From assembly GCA_905339235.1 (NCBI GenBank), contig CAJPFG010000009.1:122029-186028 (forward strand): DNA of 64,000 nt, read 5' to 3'. Shown here piece by piece: positions 16,439 through 24,755 of the stretch. Both the position numbers and the translations under genes were made by a program. Each line of letters starts with the position of its first letter. The stretch's first letter is position 1. The notes beneath the pieces were generated by a model. It worked only from the letters and a program-made list of their open reading frames with translations, made no database searches and had not been told where the DNA came from. Origin of the DNA: Phycisphaerales bacterium (lineage in GTDB: Bacteria; Planctomycetota; Phycisphaerae; Phycisphaerales; UBA1924).

Positions 16439-17914
16439 ATGCCAATCACGGCCCGCGATGGATCGCGCCGATGCCTCGTAACCGGCGCATTCTCTGCGCT
16501 CCTCGCGCTCTGTGTCCCGGCTACCGCTCAGCCACCCGCGAATACCCCGGCCGCGGGGGCGGTCGAGTTCGACGAGGAGCCCTTCCGGATCGACAGCATC
16601 GGCCTTTCCATGCTCCTCCCGCTGGGGTGCAAGGCCGAAGGCGGCACCGCCGGCGCGAAGTCGGCCATGACCATCTCATCGCCGGACAACACCTGGTTCT
16701 GCAACGTCCAGAACCCGCGCCTCAATGTCGCAGACCGCTCGGCCAAGGACTTCCTCAAGAACGTCATGACTCAGGTGCTCAAACAGTCAGGCGAAATCTA
16801 CATCCGCGAAAAGCCCGGCGACGCCGTCGCGTTCAAGGGCGAAATCATCGAGGGGCAGCACACCGTGATGATCGGCCCCGTCGCCGCCGAACGCGCGTAC
16901 CTGAAACTGCCCGGGCAGGGCAGCAATCCCCCATTCATCCGCGGCTACACGATTTTTCAGATATCTTCCAGCCAGTTCGCCACCTTCGAACTCGTCACCA
17001 CCGAGCCGCTGTTTGCCACCGCCAAGCGCGACTACGAGACCATGGTCGGCACCGCCAAGTTCGAGGACCCGGCCCAGGTCAATGCCGATCGGGCCGCGGC
17101 CATCAAGACGGGCCTCAAAGTCTTCGAGCGCGTGGACGAGGCCGCGCTCCGCAGCCTCATTCAAGACCAGCCCGAGCGTTGGGAGCGTTTGTATCGCCCA
17201 TCACCCACCGGGGCTCGGGCCGACGACGAAGAAATCGGTTACCGCCGCATCCGGATGGGAATCGGCAAGCGGGGCGACCTGGACCCCAGCCGCAAGAATC
17301 CCAGCGCCGCCGACCGCCAGGCCGGCTTCGTCATCCGGATGGATGCCCGCCTGCTGGACCGAGCGGGCGCCGGCAAGACCGGCTTCCGCACGGTCGATTC
17401 CCAGGCCGTCTATTTCATGACGTTTGACCGCAACGAGGAAGCGTGGAACGTCCAGAACGCGATCCGGGAAGGAAAGAGTTCGCCCGCGATCTTCAGTGAA
17501 ATCGGCGGCCGCGTCGCCAAAACGATGTCCGTCGAAATCCGCACCGCGGGCGCTAGCCCCAAAAGCATCCATCCCATCATCCAGGGCGATGGGTACATCA
17601 ACCGGCTCGAGTCGCTGTTGCTCCCGCAGATTCTCATCCGTTCGGGGATCAGCGCGGACTGCGCGTTCTATGCCTACCAGTCCGAGAAGGAGACGATCCG
17701 GCTCCGGCGCGACTTCCTCGAGCAGCCCAGCGACCGTCCCGGCATGTGGCGGCTCTCGACGCGCCTGGGCGACACCGCAGTGCCGCAAGTGAGCATCTAC
17801 AACGCCAACGGCAGGCTCATCCGCACGGAACTTCCCAAGGGGATCATCACCGAGCCGATCTCTCTCCAGGAACTCGCCTCGATCTGGAAGGGCAAGAACC
17901 TGCCGATGGACTGA
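16439..17914 (+). CDS. Secreted protein of unknown function
   Basis: A 491-residue protein that I do not recognise. The N-terminus has Arg residues followed by a hydrophobic stretch (VTGAFSALLALCVPATAQ), a typical Sec signal peptide with cleavage after AQ. The rest is a soluble mixed alpha/beta-looking sequence without obvious repeats, Cys motifs or membrane helices. The ATG at 16439 is preferred because AGGAG stands nine bases upstream and the signal peptide begins there; longer readings add 58 unlikely residues. It precedes ruvB by 36 nt in the same direction and may share its transcript. Confidence 0.8.
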   Translation: MPITARDGSRRCLVTGAFSALLALCVPATAQPPANTPAAGAVEFDEEPFRIDSIGLSMLLPLGCKAEGGTAGAKSAMTISSPDNTWFCNVQNPRLNVADRSAKDFLKNVMTQVLKQSGEIYIREKPGDAVAFKGEIIEGQHTVMIGPVAAERAYLKLPGQGSNPPFIRGYTIFQISSSQFATFELVTTEPLFATAKRDYETMVGTAKFEDPAQVNADRAAAIKTGLKVFERVDEAALRSLIQDQPERWERLYRPSPTGARADDEEIGYRRIRMGIGKRGDLDPSRKNPSAADRQAGFVIRMDARLLDRAGAGKTGFRTVDSQAVYFMTFDRNEEAWNVQNAIREGKSSPAIFSEIGGRVAKTMSVEIRTAGASPKSIHPIIQGDGYINRLESLLLPQILIRSGISADCAFYAYQSEKETIRLRRDFLEQPSDRPGMWRLSTRLGDTAVPQVSIYNANGRLIRTELPKGIITEPISLQELASIWKGKNLPMD

Positions 17915-17950
17915 TCTCCCCGCACGCGGAGCGTGCGCGAAAGGACGGAC

Positions 17951-18988
17951 ATGGCGACGGAGCGCGTTCTCTCAACCCAGAGCACTTCAACCGACGAGCC
18001 CCAGAACTGGGCGCTCCGCCCCACCCGGCTTTCAGAGTACATCGGGCAGGCCGAACTCCTCGAGCGCCTCCGCATCGCCATCGAGGCCGCGAAGCGCCGC
18101 AAGGAACCCCTCGAGCATCTCCTCCTGCACGGCCCGCCCGGGCTGGGAAAGACCACGCTCGCCCATGTCCTCGCGCAGGAAATGGGCACCAAGGTCGTGC
18201 TCACGTCCGGCCCGGCCCTCGCCCGCGGCACCGACCTGGTCGCGAGTCTCACCCGGCTCCAGACCGGTGACATCCTCTTCATCGACGAGGTCCATCGCCT
18301 CCCCATCGCCGTGGAGGAGTTCATCTACCCCGCGATGGAAGATTTTCGCATCGACGTCACGCTCGACGGCGGGCTTTCCGCCCGCACCGTGCAGGTCCGC
18401 TGCAAGCCCTTCACCCTCGTCGGCGCCACCACCCGCGCCGGCCTGCTCTCTGCGCCCCTGCGCTCCCGATTCGGCATCGTCCACCATCTCAAGTACTATT
18501 CTCACGACGAACTGCTCGCGATCCTCCGCCGCAGCGCGGCCATGCTCGAGGTCCCCATACCCGACCCCGCGGCTCTCTCCACCATCGCCGCGCGTTCCCG
18601 CGGCACGCCCCGCATCGCGAACCGCCTCCTGCGCCGCGTGCGCGACTACACCACGGTCCGGGCCGACGGCCGGCTCACCGCCGCCGTCGTAGACGCCGCG
18701 CTCAAACTCGAAGGCGTTGACCCCCTGGGCCTGGACGACCTCGACCGCGGCTACCTTCGTTGTCTTGGCACCACCTACAACGGCGGCCCTGTCGGGCTCG
18801 AAGCGCTCGCCGCGACCATGAACGAAGACCCTGGAACGCTCGAGGACGTCGTCGAGCCGTACGTTCTTCAGATCGGGTTTCTCGCCCGCACCCGGCGCGG
18901 CCGCGCCCTCACCCGGGCCGCCTGCGAGCATCTCGGCCTGGCGTGCACGCCCCAGGCCGAAGGGCTGTTCGACGAGCCGACCGTCTAG
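17951..18988 (+). CDS. ruvB: Holliday junction branch migration helicase RuvB
   Basis: RuvB (345 aa), the AAA+ motor that drives Holliday junction branch migration with RuvA in recombinational repair. Walker A GPPGLGKTTLAH, Walker B FIDEVHRL, the sensor region GATTRAGLLSAPLRSRFG and the C-terminal winged-helix region (RTRRGRALTRAA) are all intact. The ATG at 17951 gives a normal N-terminus with EYIGQ following. No ruvA or ruvC is adjacent. Its stop overlaps the convergent ThiF-like gene at CTAG. Confidence 0.96.
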   Translation: MATERVLSTQSTSTDEPQNWALRPTRLSEYIGQAELLERLRIAIEAAKRRKEPLEHLLLHGPPGLGKTTLAHVLAQEMGTKVVLTSGPALARGTDLVASLTRLQTGDILFIDEVHRLPIAVEEFIYPAMEDFRIDVTLDGGLSARTVQVRCKPFTLVGATTRAGLLSAPLRSRFGIVHHLKYYSHDELLAILRRSAAMLEVPIPDPAALSTIAARSRGTPRIANRLLRRVRDYTTVRADGRLTAAVVDAALKLEGVDPLGLDDLDRGYLRCLGTTYNGGPVGLEALAATMNEDPGTLEDVVEPYVLQIGFLARTRRGRALTRAACEHLGLACTPQAEGLFDEPTV

Positions 18989-20013
18989 TCGCCGATGAAG
19001 CGCGAATAGATACCTCGCGCGACCTCCGGTTTCGTCGTTCCTTTCACGATCGCCCGTCCGTCCTCGAACACGGTGAGTTCCATGCCCTCGATCGCGGCCC
19101 GGACCATAAACGGCGACACACGCACGATTCCCAGCGGCGCCAGCCGCTTCGCCAGCGATTCCAGATCCAGCCCGACCGTATTTCGCGGCGTGACCTGAAC
19201 GGCGTCCCGTCCGCACAGCGACACCTCGTCGCTTCCGGCCCGATCCAGGTACTCGAACACGCGCCCGCCGCAGCAAGCGCAGTTGGCCCGCCGCGCGGGC
19301 ATCTGAAGCCGCCGGCGATGGTTGGTCCACGCGTCGAAATCCAGAATCGTCCGTCCCACCGCGGCGATGTTCCCCGTCAAAATCTTGATCGCATCGGTCG
19401 CCTGGCATGCCCCGACGATGGCCACGACCGACCCGAGCACTCCGGCGGTGTCGCACGTCGGCTGGCTGCCCGGCGTGGGCGGGTCATCGAAGACACACCG
19501 CAGGCACGCCTCGCCGGGCAGGAACGTCGCCTGCATGCCCCGCGCGGCGATCACCCCGCCGTAGGCGAGCGCCACGCCATGCTTCACGCACACGTCGTTC
19601 AGCAGATACCGCGTTTCGAAGTTGTCCGTGCCGTCGAGCACGATGCCGGGCCTCGCACTCGCCAACAACAACGATTCGGCATTGCGCGGCGTGAGATCCG
19701 CGATCACGCTCCGCACCGTGATCGTCGGATTGACTGCCGAAAGGCGCCTCGCCGCCGCCGCGGCCTTGGGTAGCCCGTTCGTCGCGTCGGAATCGTCAAA
19801 CAGCGTCTGCCGCTGCAGGTTGCTGGTTTCCACGACGTCGCGGTCGATGAGCGTGATATCTCCGACCCCGGCCCGCGCCAGCAGATCAGCGCTCGCGCAA
19901 CCAAGGGCCCCCACTCCCACGATCACGGCGTGCGCTTCCGCGAGACGTGCCTGCCCCTGGGCCCCGATTCCGGGCAGCAGCAACTGGCGGCTGTAGCGTG
20001 ACGGGTTGGCCAC
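18985..20013 (-). CDS. ThiF/MoeB-type sulfur-carrier adenylyltransferase
   Basis: E1-like ATP-dependent adenylyltransferase (342 aa) that would activate the C-terminal Gly of a ThiS- or MoaD-type sulfur carrier. RYSRQLLLPGIG is the standard opening. The nucleotide-binding stretch VGVGALGCASADLLARAGVG, the DRDVVETSNLQRQ loop and the catalytic Asp in DGTDNFETRYL-type motif are present. Zinc ligands are seen as CLRC and CACC. The C-terminal 70 residues form an extra domain and are not a rhodanese with an active Cys. GTG is the likely start; the upstream ATG reading overlaps the divergent acetyltransferase. Thiamine or molybdopterin role cannot be decided here. Confidence 0.88.
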   Translation of the reverse strand: MANPSRYSRQLLLPGIGAQGQARLAEAHAVIVGVGALGCASADLLARAGVGDITLIDRDVVETSNLQRQTLFDDSDATNGLPKAAAAARRLSAVNPTITVRSVIADLTPRNAESLLLASARPGIVLDGTDNFETRYLLNDVCVKHGVALAYGGVIAARGMQATFLPGEACLRCVFDDPPTPGSQPTCDTAGVLGSVVAIVGACQATDAIKILTGNIAAVGRTILDFDAWTNHRRRLQMPARRANCACCGGRVFEYLDRAGSDEVSLCGRDAVQVTPRNTVGLDLESLAKRLAPLGIVRVSPFMVRAAIEGMELTVFEDGRAIVKGTTKPEVARGIYSRFIGD

Positions 20014-20066
20014 GATCCCAGCGTAGCCCCTTGCAATCCCGCCCTCGGCGCGGGATTCTGAACACC

Positions 20067-20726
20067 ATGAGCCACCCCACCCGACAGCCGCCCTGGACGC
20101 CGCCGAATCCACTTCCCGGGCCGTTCAAGGGGCTGGGGCTGGTCATCCGTCGGTATCACCAATCCGACGCCGCTCGCGTGTTCGAGGCAATCTCCCTCTC
20201 CCGCGAGAACCTCTGGCCGTGGATGCCGTGGGCGAAGTCGAACTACCTGTCGCTGGAGCAGACGCTGGATTCGATCGCACGATTCGAGCAATCCTGGGCC
20301 GACCCGCTCCGGCCGGAGTACAACACAACCTCCGGCTTCATCATGGGTGTGTTCGAGGAGTCTACCGGCGACCTGCTGGGCGGCACGGGGTTCAATCGAC
20401 TCGACCCCTCCATCCACAACGCCGAGACCGGTTACTGGGTCCGCGCCGACCGGCAGAGGCGGGGAATCGCGACCCGCATCCTGCGCGTGGGTCTGTCCAT
20501 GGGTTTCACCCCTCAGAGCCGCAGCGGGCTCGGTTTCCGCCGCGTCCACATCTTCGCCGCGGCCCCCAACGTGCCATCGTGCGGCGTGCCCGCCAAACTC
20601 GGCCTGCGACAGTCGCTCCACGCCCGGCTCGATCGATGGATCGACGGAATCGGATACTGCGACACGATCGGCTGGGATGTGCTCGCGGCCGAGTGGGACG
20701 CCGAGTCTTGCCGCCTTCGCGAATAG
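20067..20726 (+). CDS. GNAT-family (RimJ-like) N-acetyltransferase
   Basis: A 219-residue acetyltransferase of the GNAT superfamily, closest in style to RimJ/RimL or ribosomal-Ser acetylases. LVIRRYHQSDAARVFEAI opens the fold. GTGFNRLDPSIHNAETGYWVR is the central sheet, and RADRQRRGIATRIL carries the acetyl-CoA-binding R/Q-x-x-G motif. The C-terminal half keeps the N-V-P-S segment typical of the RimJ group. The substrate is unknown. The ATG at 20067 fits the family N-terminus. It is divergent from the ThiF-like gene by 53 nt. Confidence 0.85.
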   Translation: MSHPTRQPPWTPPNPLPGPFKGLGLVIRRYHQSDAARVFEAISLSRENLWPWMPWAKSNYLSLEQTLDSIARFEQSWADPLRPEYNTTSGFIMGVFEESTGDLLGGTGFNRLDPSIHNAETGYWVRADRQRRGIATRILRVGLSMGFTPQSRSGLGFRRVHIFAAAPNVPSCGVPAKLGLRQSLHARLDRWIDGIGYCDTIGWDVLAAEWDAESCRLRE

Positions 20727-20752
20727 GGCTTCCTGACCGTCCGAGCGCGCAG

Positions 20753-20779
20753 AAAAAGCCCCCGCCGGAGCGGGGGCTT
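20753..20779 (-). terminator. Intrinsic terminator of rpsL-rpsG
   Basis: A 10-bp stem (AAGCCCCCGC with its complement) on a four-base loop, followed on the minus strand by a T-run (TTTTT including the stem end, then C). It lies 25 nt past the rpsG stop. It could also stop rightward transcription from the acetyltransferase gene, but that side has no T-run. Confidence 0.75.
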
Positions 20780-20803
20780 GATCTACATCGGGGATTCGCT
20801 CGT

Positions 20804-21301
20804 TCAGTTCGCGAAGTGAGCGAAGGCGCGGTTGGCCTCGGCCATGCGGTGCGTCTGGTCGCGGGTGGTCATCGCCTTGCCCTCGCCCCGGGCCGCGCCG
20901 TACAACTCGTCGGCCAGACGCTGGCTGAGGGGACGACCCTTCTCACCACGCGCGGCCTCGAGAATCCAGCGGAACGCCAGCGACTGCTGGCGCTTGCGAT
21001 TGACCTGCATCGGCACCTGGTAGTTGGCGCCGCCGATGCGCTTGCTGCGCACCTCGACGAAGGGCTTGACGTTTTCGAGCGCCCGCTGGAACACGTCGAT
21101 GGCTTCCTTGGGGGCATTCGGATCGGTCTCTTTCGCGAGCCGGCCCTGGATGATCCCGAACGCGTCGTACACCACACGCTGCGCCACGGACTTCTTGCCG
21201 TCCTGCATCACGCAGTTGATGAAACGCGACAACGTCCGATCTCCGAAACGAGGATCGGGACGCAACTGCTCTTCGGCTCTGGTAAAACGCTTGCCACCCA
21301 T
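20804..21301 (-). CDS. rpsG: 30S ribosomal protein S7
   Basis: S7 (165 aa), primary binder of the 16S 3' domain. [44 protein letters not shown] block and the C-terminal [13 protein letters not shown] are conserved. The ATG giving [12 protein letters not shown] is preferred, with AGGAG seven bases upstream. It follows rpsL by about 120 nt. The usual downstream fusA and tufA are not here; the unit ends in a terminator. Confidence 0.97.
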   Translation of the reverse strand: MGGKRFTRAEEQLRPDPRFGDRTLSRFINCVMQDGKKSVAQRVVYDAFGIIQGRLAKETDPNAPKEAIDVFQRALENVKPFVEVRSKRIGGANYQVPMQVNRKRQQSLAFRWILEAARGEKGRPLSQRLADELYGAARGEGKAMTTRDQTHRMAEANRAFAHFAN

Positions 21302-21422
21302 TGAAAACTCCTGTTGGCTGTCGCGGGAGACCCGCGTTTCGTTCACCGGCGTGCCCGGGGAAGGCTCCGCCGATTACTGCCCTGATCTAGCCATTTGGCC
21401 CGTTGCCGTCTGGCCCTTTCGT

Positions 21423-21797
21423 TTAGCCCTTGCCCTTCTTGGCGCCGTACTTCGATCGTCCCTGCTTGCGACCCTCCACGCCAAGGCAGTCCAGTGTTCC
21501 GCGGACGATGTGGTACCGAACGCCGGGAAGATCGCGAACGCGCCCGCCGCGAACGAGCACGATCGAGTGCTCCTGCAGGTTGTGGCCTTCGCCGCCGATG
21601 TAGGCGGTCACTTCCTTGCCGTTGGAGAGCCGAACGCGGGCGATCTTTCGCAGCGCCGAGTTGGGCTTCTTGGGAGTGGTGGTGCGAACGATCAGGCACA
21701 CGCCGCGCTTCTGCGGGCTGCCCGCCAGGTCTTTCACCTTGGACTTGCGCGGAAGGGGGAGCCGAGCCTGTCGGACGAGTTGGTTGATCGTGGGCAT
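21423..21797 (-). CDS. rpsL: 30S ribosomal protein S12
   Basis: S12 (124 aa), a decoding-centre protein. [30 protein letters not shown] and [13 protein letters not shown] are conserved. Lys43 is present, but position 88 is Arg (GGRVRDLPG) where most bacteria have Lys; that site is linked to streptomycin response. The start is the ATG giving MPTINQ. It precedes rpsG in a two-gene unit. Confidence 0.97.
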   Translation of the reverse strand: MPTINQLVRQARLPLPRKSKVKDLAGSPQKRGVCLIVRTTTPKKPNSALRKIARVRLSNGKEVTAYIGGEGHNLQEHSIVLVRGGRVRDLPGVRYHIVRGTLDCLGVEGRKQGRSKYGAKKGKG

Positions 21798-21922
21798 GGG
21801 AATCGAAATCCGAACAAAGAACAACCCCGGCGGGTACGCCCGGCGCAGGGTGGGAAGTGTAGCAGACACCGGGCGTCGGACAAGGGCCGTCAACCCATGG
21901 ACCGATCGCCCTAGGCTCGCCC

Positions 21923-22231
21923 ATGGCCGACCCACTCTCAATCCGTGCGTTCCAGCAACTCATCCGCGACCGCTACTTCGCCACGGATTCCGCCCGCGGC
22001 ACGCCCGGAACCTTCATGTGGCTGATCGAAGAAGTCGGAGAACTCGCCACCGCCCTGCAGGACAACGCCCCCGGCAAGAGCCCCACCCCGGAACAGCGGG
22101 CCAATCTCAGCGAAGAGTTTGCCGACGTGCTCGCGTGGCTGGCGACGCTCGCGAACGTGAACGGTGTTGATCTCGAACTCGCCCTCGAAAAATACACCAA
22201 CCCGGGACGCGTCGAGGGCGTGAAAGACTAA
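21923..22231 (+). CDS. MazG-like nucleotide pyrophosphohydrolase
   Basis: A 102-residue protein of the all-alpha NTP-pyrophosphatase (MazG) fold. The metal-binding pattern E-E-x-x-E is seen in [12 protein letters not shown], with the second acidic set in [16 protein letters not shown]. It is the single-domain short form. Such enzymes hydrolyse non-canonical or excess NTPs to NMP and pyrophosphate. The substrate is not predictable from sequence. It is divergent from rpsL by about 125 nt and convergent with the pilin cluster. Confidence 0.85.
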   Translation: MADPLSIRAFQQLIRDRYFATDSARGTPGTFMWLIEEVGELATALQDNAPGKSPTPEQRANLSEEFADVLAWLATLANVNGVDLELALEKYTNPGRVEGVKD

Positions 22232-22235
22232 CGGG

Positions 22236-22430
22236 TCACTCCGGCGACGCGGGAGCCTTCTGGGGCGACCCTTCCGGTTCGGCGTACGCCGTGCGTGGAA
22301 TGCTGGTCACGACCCGGAGTTTCAGCCAGATCAGCAGCGCAAAGCCCAGCGCCAGCCCGAGCGAAAGAAGCACCGTAGAGGTGCGGGAACGAATCGGCCT
22401 GGCGAAGGGTCGGTGCATGGTGTGTTCCAC
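22236..22430 (-). CDS. Small single-pass membrane protein at end of pilin cluster
   Basis: A 64-residue protein with a basic N-terminus and one hydrophobic helix (TVLLSLGLALGFALLIWLKL) followed by a short polar tail. I do not recognise it. A GTG start at 22430 directly abuts the stop of the upstream pseudopilin gene, so it is probably translationally coupled; an ATG at 22418 is the alternative. Its position suggests an accessory role in pseudopilus assembly, but nothing in the sequence proves it. Confidence 0.6.
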   Translation of the reverse strand: MEHTMHRPFARPIRSRTSTVLLSLGLALGFALLIWLKLRVVTSIPRTAYAEPEGSPQKAPASPE

Positions 22431-22970
22431 TCACGGGCCGGGAATGCCGCCCGCCGTCTGCTCGATGGTGACCCGCCCGGTGTACGCCTCGACGCGGACA
22501 CGGAACGTCTGGTTCGATCCGGTGAGGTCCAGCCACGACTCGGGCGCCGCCACACCGCTCTCCGGCGCTGTCACCGGCCCGCCGAGTTCGTCGTAGACCA
22601 GGATGTTGTCCTGGAACGTGATGCCGGTGATCTGCGTGAAGCCGAATATGTCCAGGTTCAGCCGGCGCTCGCCCAGGCGATCCAGTTCGGTATCGATCGT
22701 GGCACCGTTCACCTCCGCCATGATGTATCGGTGCTCGTCGGGATAGAAGACCAAAGCGCGGCCACGCTGGAACGCGATGGCGTCGGACTGCGCTTCGGTG
22801 ATGTCCGCGACCAGCGTCCGGACCGCCCCCTGCACCCGCAGCACGTCGGTCGATGCGAACGAGGGCACGATCAACGCACCCGCGATCCCCAGCACCGTGA
22901 CGACCACGAGCATCTCCACGAGCGTGTAGGCCCGGGAGGTGCTCCGATTCATCGATCGCCAGAAACGCAT
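22431..22970 (-). CDS. Prepilin-type protein, GspH/FimT-like pseudopilin
   Basis: A 179-residue prepilin. The class III signal is visible as SRAYTLVEMLVVVTVLGIAGAL: a polar leader, then the mature hydrophobic helix with the conserved Glu at mature position 5. The globular part is beta-rich, as in minor pseudopilins of the GspH/FimT group (DIFGFTQITGITF; VEAYTGRVTIEQTAGG). I chose the ATG giving MRFWRSMNRS. It follows the small membrane protein gene at 22996-23325 and lies in a cluster of two further prepilins. It would need a prepilin peptidase encoded elsewhere. Confidence 0.85.
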   Translation of the reverse strand: MRFWRSMNRSTSRAYTLVEMLVVVTVLGIAGALIVPSFASTDVLRVQGAVRTLVADITEAQSDAIAFQRGRALVFYPDEHRYIMAEVNGATIDTELDRLGERRLNLDIFGFTQITGITFQDNILVYDELGGPVTAPESGVAAPESWLDLTGSNQTFRVRVEAYTGRVTIEQTAGGIPGP

Positions 22971-22995
22971 CGCACTCCCCTCCCGCCGCGGCACT

Positions 22996-23325
22996 TCAAG
23001 GCTGCTGAGCCTTTTCCTGCACACGAATGGGCGGCATGTCCACGACCTTGACGTTGACAACGCGGGAAAGCGCCGATTCCAGCCGCTCCAGGCGAGCGCT
23101 GATGTTGCGCAGTTCCGCGATCATGACCTTCCGCTGCTCGGCCGCGCTGATCCGGCCCGCCGCGTCTTCGCTCGGGGGCTCCATCGCCACCGGCTGATAT
23201 TCCTGGGCCCGGGCGGCGGGCAGCGCGCCATCGGGGCGCGCCAGCACGACCACGGCGAGCAGGCCGGCGATGACGGTCAGAATCACGTTCGTGTACGTTC
23301 GCGATGCGGGCGGGGGCGTGTTCAT
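22996..23325 (-). CDS. Membrane-anchored coiled-coil protein in the pilin cluster
   Basis: A 109-residue protein with an N-terminal hydrophobic helix (NVILTVIAGLLAVVVLA, about residues 12-28) and a periplasmic part containing a probable coiled coil (RKVMIAELRNISARLERLESALSRV). It has no prepilin cleavage motif. I do not recognise the family. It is flanked by prepilin genes in the same direction and may be an assembly or stabilising subunit. The ATG giving MNTPPPAS is preferred over a start eight codons upstream. Confidence 0.7.
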   Translation of the reverse strand: MNTPPPASRTYTNVILTVIAGLLAVVVLARPDGALPAARAQEYQPVAMEPPSEDAAGRISAAEQRKVMIAELRNISARLERLESALSRVVNVKVVDMPPIRVQEKAQQP

Positions 23326-23431
23326 GTGATTGGCTCCGTTGTCCTGCACCCTGCATCGGCCCGCTCATCCGCGGGGGTGAACGCTTTACGACAGATAACC
23401 CCACACGGCGCTGGTAACCCGCGGGGGACGC

Positions 23432-23875
23432 TCACGGGCGGGGCAACGGCTCATCGTTGACGTCATATCCCGCGGCCCAGACGTTGCCCGTCGCGGGATC
23501 CCACACCCACCCGTAGTTCTGGTGATACGCCGCGTCCGCGACGTTGTTGATCACGATGGTCTCGGCATTGGCGCCGCCGACCCACATATTCGCCGGAGGC
23601 TCCCGCAGATACGGGTCCGCGCCGATCATCTCGCCCCACGTGCCCGCCCCCGCGACGATGTTGGGGTACACGTTTCCCGACCGTACGTAGTAAATGGCCA
23701 GGGCCTTGCGGATCTTCTGGAGTTGGTCGTAGGTTCCGACTCGTTGCGCATCGGCGGTCGCACTGGCGAACTGGGGAACCACGATGGAGGCCAGGATCCC
23801 CAGGATCACCACGACAATCAGGATCTCAACGAGCGTGAAGGCCGGGAAGCGTCTCGCGAACGAACGACCAAGCAT
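23432..23875 (-). CDS. Prepilin-type protein (GspG-like)
   Basis: A 147-residue prepilin with the signal FPAFTLVEILIVVVILGILA: cleavage is expected before Phe, with Glu at mature position 5. The C-terminal domain is short and polar and contains NVYPNIVAGAGTWG and WVWDPATGNVWA, in the style of planctomycete and GspG-like major pseudopilins. It follows a second, related prepilin gene and the two share nearly identical N-terminal helices. Probably part of a type II secretion-like or type IV pilus-like fibre. Confidence 0.88.
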   Translation of the reverse strand: MLGRSFARRFPAFTLVEILIVVVILGILASIVVPQFASATADAQRVGTYDQLQKIRKALAIYYVRSGNVYPNIVAGAGTWGEMIGADPYLREPPANMWVGGANAETIVINNVADAAYHQNYGWVWDPATGNVWAAGYDVNDEPLPRP

Positions 23876-23942
23876 GCAAGCCTCCCCCGTGTTCCGGCGC
23901 GGAGGCTCTTTGCTCCGGCGCGCCGAGATTCCCGCGAATCGG

Positions 23943-23966
23943 CCCGCGGGCCTTTCGGCCCACGGG
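23943..23966 (-). promoter_or_regulatory. Stable GAAA-loop hairpin between two prepilin genes
   Basis: On the minus strand a 10-bp stem (CCCGTGGGCC against GGCCCGCGGG, one G-T pair) is capped by a GAAA tetraloop. No T-run follows. It lies about 30 nt past the stop of the first prepilin gene and could protect its mRNA end or lower read-through into the second gene. Confidence 0.45.
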
Positions 23967-23996
23967 TCGGGTTGAACAGTGAGTACTCAGGCTCGG

Positions 23997-24434
23997 TTAC
24001 GGAACGCCGGGCGTGAGCCTGTCGGCGGTTTCGTCGTAGTAGCAGGCGCCGAGCGTGCCGGTCGCCAGGTCGTAGTGCCAGCCGAAGCCCGCGGCGCCCG
24101 CGAGGCCCGCGGTGATCAGGGACTGTTCGAGCGTCGGCGCGGCGGGGTTCTTCGGGTCGGCCTTGATGTAGCCGTCCTGAGTGGCCGGGTCGCCATCCGG
24201 ATCCGTCAGGGGATCCCAGCCGTTGGCAACGAGGTCGGGGTACGAGTTGGTACGAGCCTTGAAGAGTTCGATCTGGTTCTGCAGGCTCTTGATCTGAGCC
24301 CGCAGGTTGCCCTGCTGGGCGTCCTCGGTCGCGTTCGTGAACTGCGGCACCACGATGGCAGCCAGGATGCCCAGGATCACGACCACGATAAGGATTTCAA
24401 CCAGCGTAAAGGCCTTATTCATCCGCTTGCGCAT
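23997..24434 (-). CDS. Prepilin-type protein, candidate major pseudopilin
   Basis: A 145-residue prepilin. The leader MRKRMNKA is followed by FTLVEILIVVVILGILAAIVVPQF, the canonical processing site and helix with Glu at mature position 5. A coiled region (LRAQIKSLQNQIELFKAR) follows, then a short C-terminal domain. AAGGAG seven bases upstream and an own leader with a hairpin suggest strong expression. It is the first gene of a five-gene cluster, so it is the best candidate for the main subunit. Confidence 0.88.
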   Translation of the reverse strand: MRKRMNKAFTLVEILIVVVILGILAAIVVPQFTNATEDAQQGNLRAQIKSLQNQIELFKARTNSYPDLVANGWDPLTDPDGDPATQDGYIKADPKNPAAPTLEQSLITAGLAGAAGFGWHYDLATGTLGACYYDETADRLTPGVP

Positions 24435-24755
24435 GCACACACTCCTTCCGGAAAGACTCGGGACCCGCGGGAAAGACGTTTTTCCCGCACACACCTGCCT
24501 GGGGCCCTACATCCCCGGGCCCGTCGGCGCCCACCCCGGTCCCTGCTTCGGGGCGAACGTCGTGAGCATCGGGTTCATTCGCCGCGCCGTTCACACTTGA
24601 CTCGCCCGGAGTGCCCGCGTCATTCCGAGTGTGCGGACGCTGACGCCCATCGGGACTGCGCGAGTCCGAATCTCCCGCTCCGAAGACGCTCGAATCGAAA
24701 AACCCCGGAGCGGCTCCGGGGTTTCGTTGGGTCTGTCGCGGATTATCCTCGCCGC
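24435..24755 (-). other. Leader of the pilin cluster and terminator of the upstream gene
   Basis: A 321-bp gap. Its right end holds the terminator of the 750-residue secreted protein gene. A perfect 8-bp stem (GCGGGAAA with its complement, six-base loop) lies at 24467-24488 in the untranslated leader of the prepilin gene. The ribosome binding site AAGGAG stands next to the prepilin start. The middle should hold the pilin promoter; I see no convincing sigma-54 or sigma-70 motif. Confidence 0.5.
24697..24724 (-). terminator. Intrinsic terminator of the large secreted-protein gene
   Basis: A perfect 11-bp stem (AAACCCCGGAG with its complement) with a three-base loop, followed on the minus strand by TTTTT (including the stem end). 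It lies about 30 nt past the stop of the large secreted-protein gene. Confidence 0.8.
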
